NCBI GenBank assembly: GCA_016195085.1
Contig: JACQAG010000038.1
Coordinates: 1-64,000 of the forward strand
Direction: 5' to 3'
DNA: 64,000 bases
Source: Pseudomonadota bacterium
GTDB lineage: Bacteria; Pseudomonadota; Alphaproteobacteria; SHVZ01
The translations under genes were made by a program, and so were the position numbers. Shown here piece after piece: positions 1-8,431 of the stretch. Each line of letters opens with the position of its first letter. Position 1 is the stretch's first letter. Below the pieces are notes generated by a model that saw nothing but the letters and a program-made list of their open reading frames with translations, did no database searches and was not told the DNA's origin.

Positions 1-30
1 GCAGACCCGCAAAGATGCTATCGAGGTGGC

Positions 31-102
31 GCATGCCCGGCTTCCCTTCTGAGTCTCGACAACCAGAAGGTACCCGGCAATCGCAGGGTTTGCCGGGCAT
101 GC
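31..102. repeat. Nested inverted repeat
   Basis: Perfect 11-bp arms (GCATGCCCGGC at 31-41 and its complement at 92-102) enclose a second 6-bp pair (CCTTCT 45-50 with AGAAGG 65-70). The TGCCCGG/CCGGGCA core recalls the element at 59341-59414. A half copy of the GGGGGAGGG/GGGGTGGGGGC repeat follows at about 150-173. The stretch lies downstream of the iminopeptidase gene and has no gene of its own. Confidence 0.7.
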
Positions 103-175
103 GCCTGCGACCAATCGACTCATTCCCCGGACACCCGTGCACGCGTCGCGTGGGGGAGGGTCGGGGTGGGGGCAA

Positions 176-1153
176 TCATCCCTTGGGCACGATCCCCTGC
201 TGGATCAGCTTTGTCTTCATGCGCTCGCAGGCGCCGGTCAGCGCCGCCGCCAGCACCGGCTCGATGCTCTTGTGGCCGGCCTCGAGCACGCTCACGAACT
301 CGGCCTCGGGCCACGCCTGAGAGAGCTTCCAGGCAATGAGCGGCCGGGTGGTCACATCGTAGCGGCCCTGTACGATGATGCCGGGAAGCGCTCTGAGCTT
401 GTCGATGCCCGCCATGATCCAACCCGGGGGCACGAAGAACTTGTTGACGCCGTAATGGGTCCAGAAACGACCCAGCGGCATGCATGCGGCGGGCTCCAGC
501 ATGGCGGCGAGCGCGCTTGGATCCTCGCGGAAGGGGGTGGTGAAGCAGCTGTAGGTGGCGAGCGTGATTGCGGCCGGCATATGCACGGCCGGATCGGGAG
601 AGATGAGCCGCTTGTGATAGGCCGTCAGCAGGTCGCCCTGCTCGGCTTGCGGAATGAAGGCAGCCAGCGCATGCCAGCGCTCGGGGAAGAAGTTCTTTTG
701 CCCCCGCCACCACCAGTCGACCTCGTCATCGCCCCCGGTGAAGATGCCCCTGACAATGATGCCGTAGCAGCGCTCGGGGTGCGCCTGACCATAGGCGAGC
801 GAGGTGAAGCTGCTCCAGGAGCCGCCGGTGATGAGCCATTTCTCGATGCCGAGATGGCGCCGCAAGGCCTCGTAGTCGGCCAGCACGTGCTGGGTGGTGT
901 TGTTCTTGAGCTCGGCATTGGGCGTGGATTTGCCCGCGCCGCGCTGGTCGAACATGATGATGTCGAAAAACGCCGGATCGAAGGTGCGCCGATTGGCCGG
1001 GGCGGTTCGCCCGCCGGGCCCGCCATGGGTGTAGATGACCGGCACGCCCTTTGGATTGCCGGAGCGCTCCCAGTAGAGCGTGTGGATGTCGTCCACCTTC
1101 AGCATGCCGGTCGTGTGCGGTTCGATCTCGGGAAAGATCGACGGCGTGGTCAT
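176..1153 (-). CDS. Proline iminopeptidase-like alpha/beta hydrolase
   Basis: A 325-residue alpha/beta hydrolase of the prolyl aminopeptidase (S33) family, which removes N-terminal proline from peptides in the cytoplasm. Visible family motifs are the oxyanion HGGPGG near residue 44, DQRGAGKS near 70, the nucleophile elbow GGSWSS, a GRYD segment carrying the likely acid, and a late AGHKS histidine. The elbow is GGSWSS rather than the usual GGSWGS. The start is supported by a GAGGAAG ribosome site. It follows the two substrate-binding protein genes on the same strand, about 130 bp away across a palindromic repeat, so it may be co-transcribed and act on imported peptides or amides (inference). 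Confidence 0.88.
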   Translation of the reverse strand: MTTPSIFPEIEPHTTGMLKVDDIHTLYWERSGNPKGVPVIYTHGGPGGRTAPANRRTFDPAFFDIIMFDQRGAGKSTPNAELKNNTTQHVLADYEALRRHLGIEKWLITGGSWSSFTSLAYGQAHPERCYGIIVRGIFTGGDDEVDWWWRGQKNFFPERWHALAAFIPQAEQGDLLTAYHKRLISPDPAVHMPAAITLATYSCFTTPFREDPSALAAMLEPAACMPLGRFWTHYGVNKFFVPPGWIMAGIDKLRALPGIIVQGRYDVTTRPLIAWKLSQAWPEAEFVSVLEAGHKSIEPVLAAALTGACERMKTKLIQQGIVPKG

Positions 1154-1188
1154 CTACTTCCTCACAGGCTGGTCATGCGCATATGAAA

Positions 1189-1255
1189 ACCCTCACCCGC
1201 CTCGCTTTCGCTCGGCACCCTCTCCCGCATTGCGGGAGAGGGGTGGGGTGAGGGT
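1189..1255. repeat. Dispersed palindrome, ACCCTCACC family
   Basis: Outer arms ACCCTCACC and GGTGAGGGT enclose CCCTCTCCCGC-att-GCGGGAGAGGG. The same architecture recurs at 10067-10164, 37674-37800 and 57673-57831. It lies between two same-strand genes, where RNA folding could set a processing or termination point (inference). Confidence 0.8.
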
Positions 1256-1284
1256 CCTGGGTTCTCTGATCCTGCCGTCTAGCG

Positions 1285-2892
1285 TCAGTCCTTGGCGATG
1301 TTCCAGAGCACGAGCTTGCTGGTGGGGAGCACGCCGCTGATGTTCTTCCGCCAGGCATAGGGCGAGTCGAACATGCCGGTCGGCACGTAGGGAACGACGT
1401 CCCAAAGCCGCTTGTGCAAGACCTCCGCGACCTTGAGGCGGGTCGGCATGTCGGGGGCGCGGATGAATTCGTTGCGCAGCTTCTCCACCTCCTCGTCCGC
1501 CGCCCAGCCGCCCCAGGCGGACGCGTCGGTCGCCATGTTGGTGCCGAGATTGGTCAAGGGGTTGTGCCAGGTCGACCACGATCCGGTGGCACCCCACACG
1601 CTCCAGCCGCCCTCGGCGACCGGCTTCTTGTTTTGCAGCGCCTTCGTCAGCATGGTGCCCCAGTCGGTAGTCTCGAGCTCGGCGTTGACGCCGGCCAGCT
1701 TGAGCGCGGCCGCGGTCGCCAACATGATGGCGCCGATTTGCGGGACCTCGGTCGAATTGAGCACGACCACCTTCTCGCCGTTGTAGCCCGCCTCCTTGAA
1801 GAGCCGCTTCGCCTTCTCGATGTCGCGCTTCTGGTAGGCCTCCGAGCCCAACTCGGTGCCGTAGGTGGCGCCGCAGAGATAGAAGGCATAGCAGGGCTTG
1901 CCCCAGCTCGGATCCGGGCCGGCGAAGACCTGCAGGAACTCCTTCTGGTCGACCACCAGCGCCAAGGCCTGGCGCGCCTTGATGTTGTTGAAGGGCGGCT
2001 GCAGCGCGTTCGGGCGGATGAAGCCGAAATTGGCAACCGGCGGCACCTTGGCCACCACGATATCCGGCTGCTTCTGCAGAAGCGGAATGAGATCGCCCGA
2101 GAACATGTCGAGCATGTCGACCTCGCCGCGGATGATCGCCTGCATCTGCGTCTGCTGGTCGGTGATGATCTTGTATTCGAGGCGGTCGACCTTGACGATC
2201 TTGGCGCCGGCCATGCCGTTGGGCGGATCGGAGCGCGGCACATAGTCGGTGTTCTTGAGATAGACCACCTTCGAGCCCGGCTGCCATTCATCCTTCGCGA
2301 ACTTGTACGGTCCGGAGCCGATGCTCTCAGTGAGGACGGTGAACGGATCGGTCGAGGCTTCCTTCTCGCGCATGATCGCCGGGAAGTTTCCGGCGTGATT
2401 GCCCAGCGAATATTCGACCCAGCTATAGGCCTCCTTCAGGCGGATGGTGAAGGTCTTGTCGTCGACCGGCTTCATCTCCTGGGTGAACTCGGCCAGCTTG
2501 CGGCCGATGAGGTCGCGCTTCATCCAGCGGTCGAGAGACTTGATCACGTCTTTGGTCGTCACCGCTTCGCCGGTGTGGAACTTGAGGCCGGGGCGAAGGG
2601 TGAAGGTGTAGGTGAGCTTGTCGCCGGAGATGGTGTAGCTCTCCACCATCTGCGGCTTCGGCGCCAAGGTGGGGTCCCATCCGAACAACGAGTCGTAGAT
2701 GTTGGTGGAATGCATGATGGTGATGGTCGCTGCGGCCGCCAGCGGGTCGAGGAACTTCAGGTCCGCATGCGGCACCAGGATGAGCGTCTTCGGCTCGGCC
2801 GCCGCCGCACCTCCCGAGGCGAGACCGCCCAAGCCCATGCCCAGCAGCGGCAGCGCCGCCCAGAGCGTGCGTTTCCAACTCGATGCCAGCAT
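1285..2892 (-). CDS. ABC transporter substrate-binding protein, family 5 (copy 1)
   Basis: A 535-residue periplasmic solute-binding protein of the oligopeptide/dipeptide (SBP_bac_5) class. An N-terminal signal peptide ends near AAAA-EPKT. The mature part begins with the paralogue-specific VPHADLKFLDPL and carries the family motif on the YTFTLRPGLKFHTGE stretch. A C-x5-C pair (CYAFYLC) is shared with the two paralogues at 2928 and 8432 and is a likely disulphide. I chose the ATG at 2892 because GGGAGGAAA lies just upstream and the signal peptide starts there; an in-frame extension upstream looks non-signal. It is the second gene of a two-gene operon, 35 bp after copy 2. No permease or ATPase lies nearby, so the substrate is unknown. 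Confidence 0.92.
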   Translation of the reverse strand: MLASSWKRTLWAALPLLGMGLGGLASGGAAAAEPKTLILVPHADLKFLDPLAAAATITIMHSTNIYDSLFGWDPTLAPKPQMVESYTISGDKLTYTFTLRPGLKFHTGEAVTTKDVIKSLDRWMKRDLIGRKLAEFTQEMKPVDDKTFTIRLKEAYSWVEYSLGNHAGNFPAIMREKEASTDPFTVLTESIGSGPYKFAKDEWQPGSKVVYLKNTDYVPRSDPPNGMAGAKIVKVDRLEYKIITDQQTQMQAIIRGEVDMLDMFSGDLIPLLQKQPDIVVAKVPPVANFGFIRPNALQPPFNNIKARQALALVVDQKEFLQVFAGPDPSWGKPCYAFYLCGATYGTELGSEAYQKRDIEKAKRLFKEAGYNGEKVVVLNSTEVPQIGAIMLATAAALKLAGVNAELETTDWGTMLTKALQNKKPVAEGGWSVWGATGSWSTWHNPLTNLGTNMATDASAWGGWAADEEVEKLRNEFIRAPDMPTRLKVAEVLHKRLWDVVPYVPTGMFDSPYAWRKNISGVLPTSKLVLWNIAKD

Positions 2893-2927
2893 CGGTTTCC
2901 TCCCGTTCGTGTCTTGGCCGACGATCG

Positions 2928-4523
2928 TCAGCTCTTGGAGATATTCCAGAACACCAGCACCGCCCCGCGCAGCACGCCCTCGACGTTCTTGCGCCAAGCG
3001 AAGGGAGGTTCGAACTGGCCGAGGAGCGTATAGGGCTGCATCTCCATCAGGCGCTTGTGCAGGACCTCCATCGCCGCCTTGCGGCCGGCGTCGTCGGACG
3101 CGGCGACGAAGGCGGCGCGCAGCTTCTCCGTCTCCTCATCGCAAGGCCAGCCGACCCAGTTGCTCTGGTCGCAAGACATGTTGGAGCCGATATTGGTCAG
3201 GGGATGATGGAAGGTCGTGCCCGTCCCCCAGCTGGTGAACATGTTCCAGCCGCCCTGCGCCGGCGGGTCCTTCTTGGTCATGCGGGTGACGACGCTGCCC
3301 CAATCGTTCACCTGCATGTCGACGTCGACGCCCATCTCCTTCAGGCGCCCGGCCGCCACCAGCGCCATTTGGCCGATCTGCGGAATCTCGTTGGTGGTGA
3401 TCAGGAGGAGCTTCTCGCCCTTGTAGCCGGCCTCGGCCATCAGCTGCTTGGCCTTGGCCAGATCGGCATGCCGATAGGGCTCGGACCCGACCTCGGTCGC
3501 CCAGGGCGCGTCGCAGACGAAATAGGCGTAGCAGACCTTCCACCATTTCTGGTCCCCATAGGCCGTGCGCATGAAGTCGCGCTGGTCGAAGGCGACCGCG
3601 AGCGCTTGGCGCGCCTTCACGTTGTTGAACGGCGGATACAGGCTGTTGACCCGGAGAAAGCCGAAATTGCCGAAAGGCGGCAGGGTCTTCACCACGATGT
3701 CCGGATTCTTCTCCAAGGTGCCGAGCATGTCGTTCGAGGGCGAATCCCAGAGATCGACCTCGCCCTTGGCGAGGGCCGCTGCGACGGTGCCGGCATCGGG
3801 AATGACGTTGAACTCGACCCTGTCCACCTTCGCCACCTTGCCGCCGGCAAGCCCGTCGGGCGGCTCCGAGCGGGGCACGTAGTCGGTGTTCTTGTCGTAG
3901 ATCACCTTGTCGCCGGGGCGCCATTCCGCCCGGTTGAACTTGAACGGTCCAGAGCCGATCGCCTCGGTGATCGGCTGGAACGGATCGGTCATCGCTACCC
4001 GCTCGGGATAGATGGCCGGCATCTGTCCGCCGCCGGAGCCGAGCGTGAACTCGACGAAGCCATAGGGCTGCTTCATGGTGATGGTGAAGGTCTTGTCGTC
4101 CACCGCCTCCATCGAGGCGATGCTTTTGCCCAGACTTGCACCCATGACATCGCGCTTCATCCAGCGCGTGAGCGAGGCGATCGCGTCCTTGGTGGTGACC
4201 GGTTGGCCGTCATGCCACTTCTGTCCGGGCCTGAGCGTCAACGTGTATTTGAGCTTGTCCGGCGAGACCGTGTAGTCGCTCACCATCTGCGGCTTGGCCG
4301 CGAGCTTGAAGTCCCAAGAGAAGAGCGTGTCGTAGATGAGCAGCGCGTGCATCTTGGTGATCTGCACCGAGACCACATGGGTATCCAGCACCTTGACGTC
4401 GGCCTGCGGGACGACGCGCAGCACCTTCTGCTGCGCGTCGGCTTGCGAGGGGCCAAGCGCCAGCGCGCCGGCGACGGGAAGGGCGGCGCTCAGCCGCAAG
4501 AAGGTCTTCGATCGGTTCGCCAT
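2928..4523 (-). CDS. ABC transporter substrate-binding protein, family 5 (copy 2)
   Basis: A 531-residue SBP_bac_5 protein with a signal peptide (MANRSKTF start, cleavage near QADAQQK). It shares the layout of copies 1 and 3: an IYDTLFSWD segment, YTLTLRPGQKWHDGQ, VTTKDA, TRWMKRD, NTDYVPRSEPPDG, and the CYAYFVC cysteine pair. It looks the most diverged of the three. The ATG at 4523 is preceded by GAGGAGACGAGG. It is the first gene of the leftward operon and diverges from the first dimethylformamidase-like pair across a 285-bp gap, so the two transcription units may be co-regulated (inference). Confidence 0.92.
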   Translation of the reverse strand: MANRSKTFLRLSAALPVAGALALGPSQADAQQKVLRVVPQADVKVLDTHVVSVQITKMHALLIYDTLFSWDFKLAAKPQMVSDYTVSPDKLKYTLTLRPGQKWHDGQPVTTKDAIASLTRWMKRDVMGASLGKSIASMEAVDDKTFTITMKQPYGFVEFTLGSGGGQMPAIYPERVAMTDPFQPITEAIGSGPFKFNRAEWRPGDKVIYDKNTDYVPRSEPPDGLAGGKVAKVDRVEFNVIPDAGTVAAALAKGEVDLWDSPSNDMLGTLEKNPDIVVKTLPPFGNFGFLRVNSLYPPFNNVKARQALAVAFDQRDFMRTAYGDQKWWKVCYAYFVCDAPWATEVGSEPYRHADLAKAKQLMAEAGYKGEKLLLITTNEIPQIGQMALVAAGRLKEMGVDVDMQVNDWGSVVTRMTKKDPPAQGGWNMFTSWGTGTTFHHPLTNIGSNMSCDQSNWVGWPCDEETEKLRAAFVAASDDAGRKAAMEVLHKRLMEMQPYTLLGQFEPPFAWRKNVEGVLRGAVLVFWNISKS

Positions 4524-4808
4524 GATGTCCCTCGTCTCCTCTGTCATTGTCGACCGGGCGCGCGGGCAACCGCGCCTTCCGACCCAGCCCAATTCCGAGA
4601 ACCCGAACGCCGCTGTTCGATGGCGCGGGCTTCCCCGCGCTCCTTTGCATTTCCTATAGGGAGCATGGCAGAAAGCGTCGGGCTAGGGAAGCAGCCGGCG
4701 CTACCCTTGGCGGTTGTTTCGCATACGACAGGGCGGTAGTCTCGTAGGCATTGACGCCCGCCTTAGCTCCCCTCCCGCAACGTCCCCAGTCTTCCCATCG
4801 GCTGCAGC
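4524..4808. promoter_or_regulatory. Divergent promoter region, SBP operon / DMFase-like operon 1
   Basis: A 285-bp gap between two divergent operons. It includes a CCTATAGG palindrome around 4647-4660 that could be part of a promoter or operator. I could not fix -35/-10 boxes with confidence. It must contain the signals for at least one of the two operons. Confidence 0.35.
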
Positions 4809-5135
4809 ATGCGCGACCGCGACGGTAATCTCGCCCTCCGCCTCGATCCGACCCGGCTCGAGCTCGCTCGGGAATTCCGGAAGAAGCCGTTCGGCGGCCA
4901 CACCCCGGCGCTGCAGGAGCTCTTGAACCTCATGCGCTCCGCCCCGATCGAAGGAAAGCACTTCCTCTATATGACCAAGGCGCACCGGGAATGGACCTTG
5001 GCCCGCATGTCCGAGACCCTGCCCTTGCGCCCGATCCTCCTCGGTCCGGTCTTCACCCGCATCGAAGACGCGGAATGGCACGTCTTCAAGCTGCGCTGGC
5101 ACGCGATGACCGGCCAGGCGCTGGCGATCGACTGA
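4809..5135 (+). CDS. N,N-dimethylformamidase-like small subunit (copy 1)
   Basis: A 108-residue soluble protein strongly similar to the one at 13185-13487. Both share LDP(T/S)RLELAREF(R/K)KKPFG at the N-end and a C-terminal EWHVFK...LRW..(M/L)TGQ.L.ID block. Each precedes a ~745-residue protein of the dimethylformamidase large-subunit family. In characterised DMFases a short subunit (about 130 residues) pairs with a ~760-residue catalytic subunit. The match to the small subunit rests on size, position and the WxVFKLRW block from memory. Start choice is weak: no clear Shine-Dalgarno precedes 4809, and the copy-2 homologue begins about eight residues later in the alignment. Confidence 0.8.
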   Translation: MRDRDGNLALRLDPTRLELAREFRKKPFGGHTPALQELLNLMRSAPIEGKHFLYMTKAHREWTLARMSETLPLRPILLGPVFTRIEDAEWHVFKLRWHAMTGQALAID

Positions 5136-5139
5136 GACG

Positions 5140-7377
5140 ATGGCGGCCGTCCTTGGATATGCCGATCGTCAGAGCTTGCGCGCCGGCGAGGCCATCGCCT
5201 TCAAGGTCTGCTGCGATGGCGCCTCCACCTACCGCGCCGAGATCGTGCGCCTCATTGCGCCAGAGGTCTTGCCCGGCCCCGATGCGCCCGAGTTCCGCTT
5301 TGAGGCCATGGCGAGCCCGGCCGACGGCGAATACGAGGCACGCCATCAGGACACGCCGGTCGGCTCCTATGGGCTGATCCAAGCATCACCGAGCTTCGCC
5401 GCGATCGGCAGCTTCACGCTCGCGGCCTTTCTGTGGCCGACCACACCGGGCAAGGGCGAGCAGGCCGTTCTCGGCACCTGGTCGCGCGCGTCCGGCCGGG
5501 GCATCGGCCTCCATCTCGATGGCGACGGCGCGCCGATGCTGGTGCTGGGCGGCGGCGAGACGATCTCCTTGGGTGCCGCTCTGCCGGCGCGCCGCTGGTC
5601 CTTCATCGCCGCCACCTACCGAGCGCGCGACCGCACGGTCACCCTCTATCAGAGGCAGGTCGAGACCCACCACCTGGATGCTGCCGATCCCATGGGCCGC
5701 ACCGTCACGGCGGCGAGCAAGCCCTTGCATGGGACGGGCCCCCTGCTCATCGCCGCCGCCGCCGGCGGACATTGGCCGGATGGGCGCATGCGCACGGTCC
5801 GCCACTACAACGGCAAGATCGAGCGCCCGACCCTGCTCGAGGGGGCGCTCACCCTCACCCAGCTTGAAGCCCTTGCCAAAGCCGGACCGGCCCGGCCGGC
5901 GCAGAGGGCGGCGATCAGCGACTGGGATTTTTCGCGCGGCATCGACGGCGAACGCCTCGTCGACCGCGGCCGCCATCGCCGCCATGGCAAGACCGTCAAT
6001 CTTCCCACCCGTGCCGTCACCGGATCGAATTGGCAGGGAACCCGCCATGACTGGCAAGCCGCGCCGGAAGAATATGGCGCGATCCATTTCCACGACGACG
6101 ACCTCTACGACGCAGGATGGCAGACCTCGTTCCGCCTGAGCGTGCCCAAGACCTGGAAGAGCGGCGCCTACGCCGCGAGGCTGACGGCCGGAGCGTCGGA
6201 ATTCTGGGTGCCGTTCTTCTTGCGCCCGGCGCGCGGCGCCGCCAAGGCCAAGACGGCGTTCCTGGCACCCACCTGCACCTACGCCGCTTACGCGAATTTT
6301 CGCGCGCGCGTGAGCGGCCGTTGGAGCGAGCTCTACCACGGTCGGCTGACGGTGCTGGATTCGACCGACTGGCTGATGCAGGACTACCCGGAGATCGGCT
6401 CCTCTACCTACGACGTGCATTCCGACGGCAGCCTCGTCATCTATTCCTCGATGCTGCGCCCGGTCACCAACTTCCGTCCGACCGGCCGGATCTACAAGTT
6501 CAACCAGGATATGCTGATTTTGGCCTGGCTCGAACGTCAGGGCATCGCCTATGACGTGGTCGCCGACGACGATCTGCACCGCGAGGGTATCGCGGCCCTC
6601 GCCGACTACAGATGCATCATCACCGGATCCCACCCGGAGTACTACACGACGGCCATGCTGGATGGGCTGGAGGCATTCCTCGGCCAAGGCGGCAGGCTCA
6701 TCTATCTCGGCGGCAACGGCTTCTATTGGCGGACCGCCTATCACAATACGCTGCGCGGCGTGGTCGAGGTACGCCGGGCCGGACAAGGCTTCCTCGGCAA
6801 CAACACCGAAGCCGAGAGCCATATGAGCTTCACCGGCGAGGTCGCCGGCACCTGGACCCGGGTCGGCCGGCCGCCGCAGCTCATCGCCGGTGTGGGCTTC
6901 ATCACCCAAGGCTTCGATGCCTGCGAAGGCTACCGGCTGAAACGGGCGAGCCGCGACCCCAGAGCCGCTTTCGTCTTCGCCGGCGTCGAAGGCGAGATCG
7001 TCGGCGATTTCGGCATGCTGCAGAACGGCGCCGCCGGCTACGAAGTCGACCGTGCCGATGCCGCTCTCGGCACGCCCGTCCATGCGCTGGTGCTGGCATC
7101 CTCCGAGAACCATTCGAACGTCTACGAGATCTCGGTGCCGTCCTTCATGGATCTGGTGCCGAAGCGGGCAGAGACCGCACCCGATCCGATCCGCGCCGAT
7201 ATGGTGTTCTTCGAGATCCCAGGAGGGGGGGCGGTGTTTTCCACCGGCTCGATCGCCTGGTGCGGTAGCCTGTCCGCCCGCGGCTACGATAACAATGTCG
7301 AGCGGATCACCCGCAACGTGCTCATGCGCTTCGTCGATGCCAAACCGTTCATCATGCCGAAACCGCCAAGCCCATAG
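5140..7377 (+). CDS. N,N-dimethylformamidase-like large (catalytic) subunit (copy 1)
   Basis: A 745-residue protein starting 4 nt after the small-subunit stop codon. Residues ~85-215 look like a LamG/jelly-roll domain (SFTLAAFLWPTT...RRWSFIAATYRARDRTVTLYQ). The rest matches the dimethylformamidase beta-subunit C-terminal family. Known Paracoccus DMFase binds mononuclear iron through two Tyr and one Glu (Tyr399, Tyr440, Glu521, as I recall). Candidate equivalents here are Tyr384 in TYAAYAN, Tyr424 in STYDVHSDG and Glu500 in GSHPEY, with similar spacing (40 and 76 residues). Other conserved blocks are HFHDDDLYDA, GVGFITQGFDAC, SENHSNVYE and GGAVFSTGSIAW. The real substrate may be another amide. 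Confidence 0.87.
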   Translation: MAAVLGYADRQSLRAGEAIAFKVCCDGASTYRAEIVRLIAPEVLPGPDAPEFRFEAMASPADGEYEARHQDTPVGSYGLIQASPSFAAIGSFTLAAFLWPTTPGKGEQAVLGTWSRASGRGIGLHLDGDGAPMLVLGGGETISLGAALPARRWSFIAATYRARDRTVTLYQRQVETHHLDAADPMGRTVTAASKPLHGTGPLLIAAAAGGHWPDGRMRTVRHYNGKIERPTLLEGALTLTQLEALAKAGPARPAQRAAISDWDFSRGIDGERLVDRGRHRRHGKTVNLPTRAVTGSNWQGTRHDWQAAPEEYGAIHFHDDDLYDAGWQTSFRLSVPKTWKSGAYAARLTAGASEFWVPFFLRPARGAAKAKTAFLAPTCTYAAYANFRARVSGRWSELYHGRLTVLDSTDWLMQDYPEIGSSTYDVHSDGSLVIYSSMLRPVTNFRPTGRIYKFNQDMLILAWLERQGIAYDVVADDDLHREGIAALADYRCIITGSHPEYYTTAMLDGLEAFLGQGGRLIYLGGNGFYWRTAYHNTLRGVVEVRRAGQGFLGNNTEAESHMSFTGEVAGTWTRVGRPPQLIAGVGFITQGFDACEGYRLKRASRDPRAAFVFAGVEGEIVGDFGMLQNGAAGYEVDRADAALGTPVHALVLASSENHSNVYEISVPSFMDLVPKRAETAPDPIRADMVFFEIPGGGAVFSTGSIAWCGSLSARGYDNNVERITRNVLMRFVDAKPFIMPKPPSP

Positions 7378-7390
7378 AAGGAGAGGCACC

Positions 7391-7846
7391 ATGGCACCGA
7401 TCATCTTCGCCTTGCAGTACGCCGGCCCGGTCAAGCCGATCGCCAAGGTTCCCGGCGTCTTGCGCGTCAAGCTCACGGCATCGAGCTGCCGGATCGAGAC
7501 CGCGATCGGCCCGAAGGGCGTTGCCTCGTCGATCGCGAAGATCCCGGGCGGCAAGGCCGTGCTGGATTCGATCGTCACCGTGACCGGAGAGGCGACCTTC
7601 ATCGAGTCCGGCACGCTGACATTCGGCCGCGGCGGCACCACCCTCACCTTCTCTACCGTCGGCCAGGCGGCGATCGGGCCCAGCGCCGATCCGAAGCTGA
7701 CGAGCGGTGCGGCCATCTGGAAGGTGACCGGCGGCACCGGACAGTTCAAAGGGGCGACCGGCTACGTCATCGGCAACTTCTTCGCCACCGACAAGGGGGA
7801 GGCGACCGACACCCAGGTGGCGGTGATCTTCCCGGCCAAGAAGTAG
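7391..7846 (+). CDS. Conserved hypothetical protein, possible allene-oxide-cyclase-like barrel
   Basis: A 151-residue protein 13 nt downstream of the DMFase-like large subunit and so probably in the same operon; AAGGAGAGG precedes the ATG. It has no signal peptide. The sequence is rich in beta-strand residues, with a C-terminal GGTGQFKGATGYVIGNF block that recalls the GGTGxYxGAxG signature of allene-oxide-cyclase/dirigent-type beta barrels. No catalytic residues can be named. No counterpart follows the second pair at 15756. A role as accessory or ligand-binding protein in amide catabolism is conceivable but unproven. Confidence 0.75.
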   Translation: MAPIIFALQYAGPVKPIAKVPGVLRVKLTASSCRIETAIGPKGVASSIAKIPGGKAVLDSIVTVTGEATFIESGTLTFGRGGTTLTFSTVGQAAIGPSADPKLTSGAAIWKVTGGTGQFKGATGYVIGNFFATDKGEATDTQVAVIFPAKK

Positions 7847-8086
7847 GCCTCCCAGGCGCGGCAGTCTCGTGGGCTGGGTCGCTTGAGGTCGCGTCTGGAT
7901 TGAGGAAGGCTTCCAGATGATCGCCTACCAAGGCGATCGCTGGCTGTTGGGCGGCGCGCTCAAGGCTGGAATCGACGGCATGCGCGATGCCCGTCCGCGC
8001 CGTCGACGCATACAAGCTTGCGACAGGCAACGTTTAGTTGCAACAAGACCCTCGCAATGCGGCAATTTTCCGGGTAATTTACGCAA

Positions 8087-8323
8087 ATGTCGACCAGGGC
8101 CAATCGCCTGTTGCTGGCCGCCCTCGAGGAAGTCCTCGGGCCGGGCACCGATGCGGCGCGCTATCTGGAAAAGGCGATCGCCTCCAACGACACCCTCGAC
8201 CTCCTGCTGGCGCAGGCCTCCTTCGACGAGCTCACCGGCGAGGAGCGCCGGGAGATCGCCGAAGTCGTCGACCGGCTGGTCGGCCAAGAGCTGGTCAACA
8301 CCCGCAACCGCCAGATCGCCTGA
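8087..8323 (+). CDS. Hypothetical small protein
   Basis: A 78-residue, mostly helical acidic protein (alternating Leu/Glu, e.g. ARYLEKAIAS and ELTGEERREIAEVVDRLVGQELV) without signal peptide or cysteine. I do not recognise the family. The composition is protein-like and the opposite-strand reading looks like a shadow. No good ribosome site is visible upstream of the ATG. The preceding ~240 bp (7847-8086) shows no gene. Confidence 0.5.
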   Translation: MSTRANRLLLAALEEVLGPGTDAARYLEKAIASNDTLDLLLAQASFDELTGEERREIAEVVDRLVGQELVNTRNRQIA

Positions 8324-8431
8324 CCCCGCCCTCCTCCTCCGGCCTCGTGTCGTATAAGAAAAATGTTAGCATCGCGGCCGGTCCCGTGGTCATCTCTTCG
8401 TCCGCAACCAAGCAGCCATAGAGGGAGCGCC

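Noticed and set aside
5386-7749. Minus-strand open frame of ~787 codons opposite DMFase-like large subunit 1
   Set aside because: Shadow of the plus-strand gene: no family motif, low-complexity GC-skewed residues, and the plus strand carries all conserved blocks shared with copy 2.
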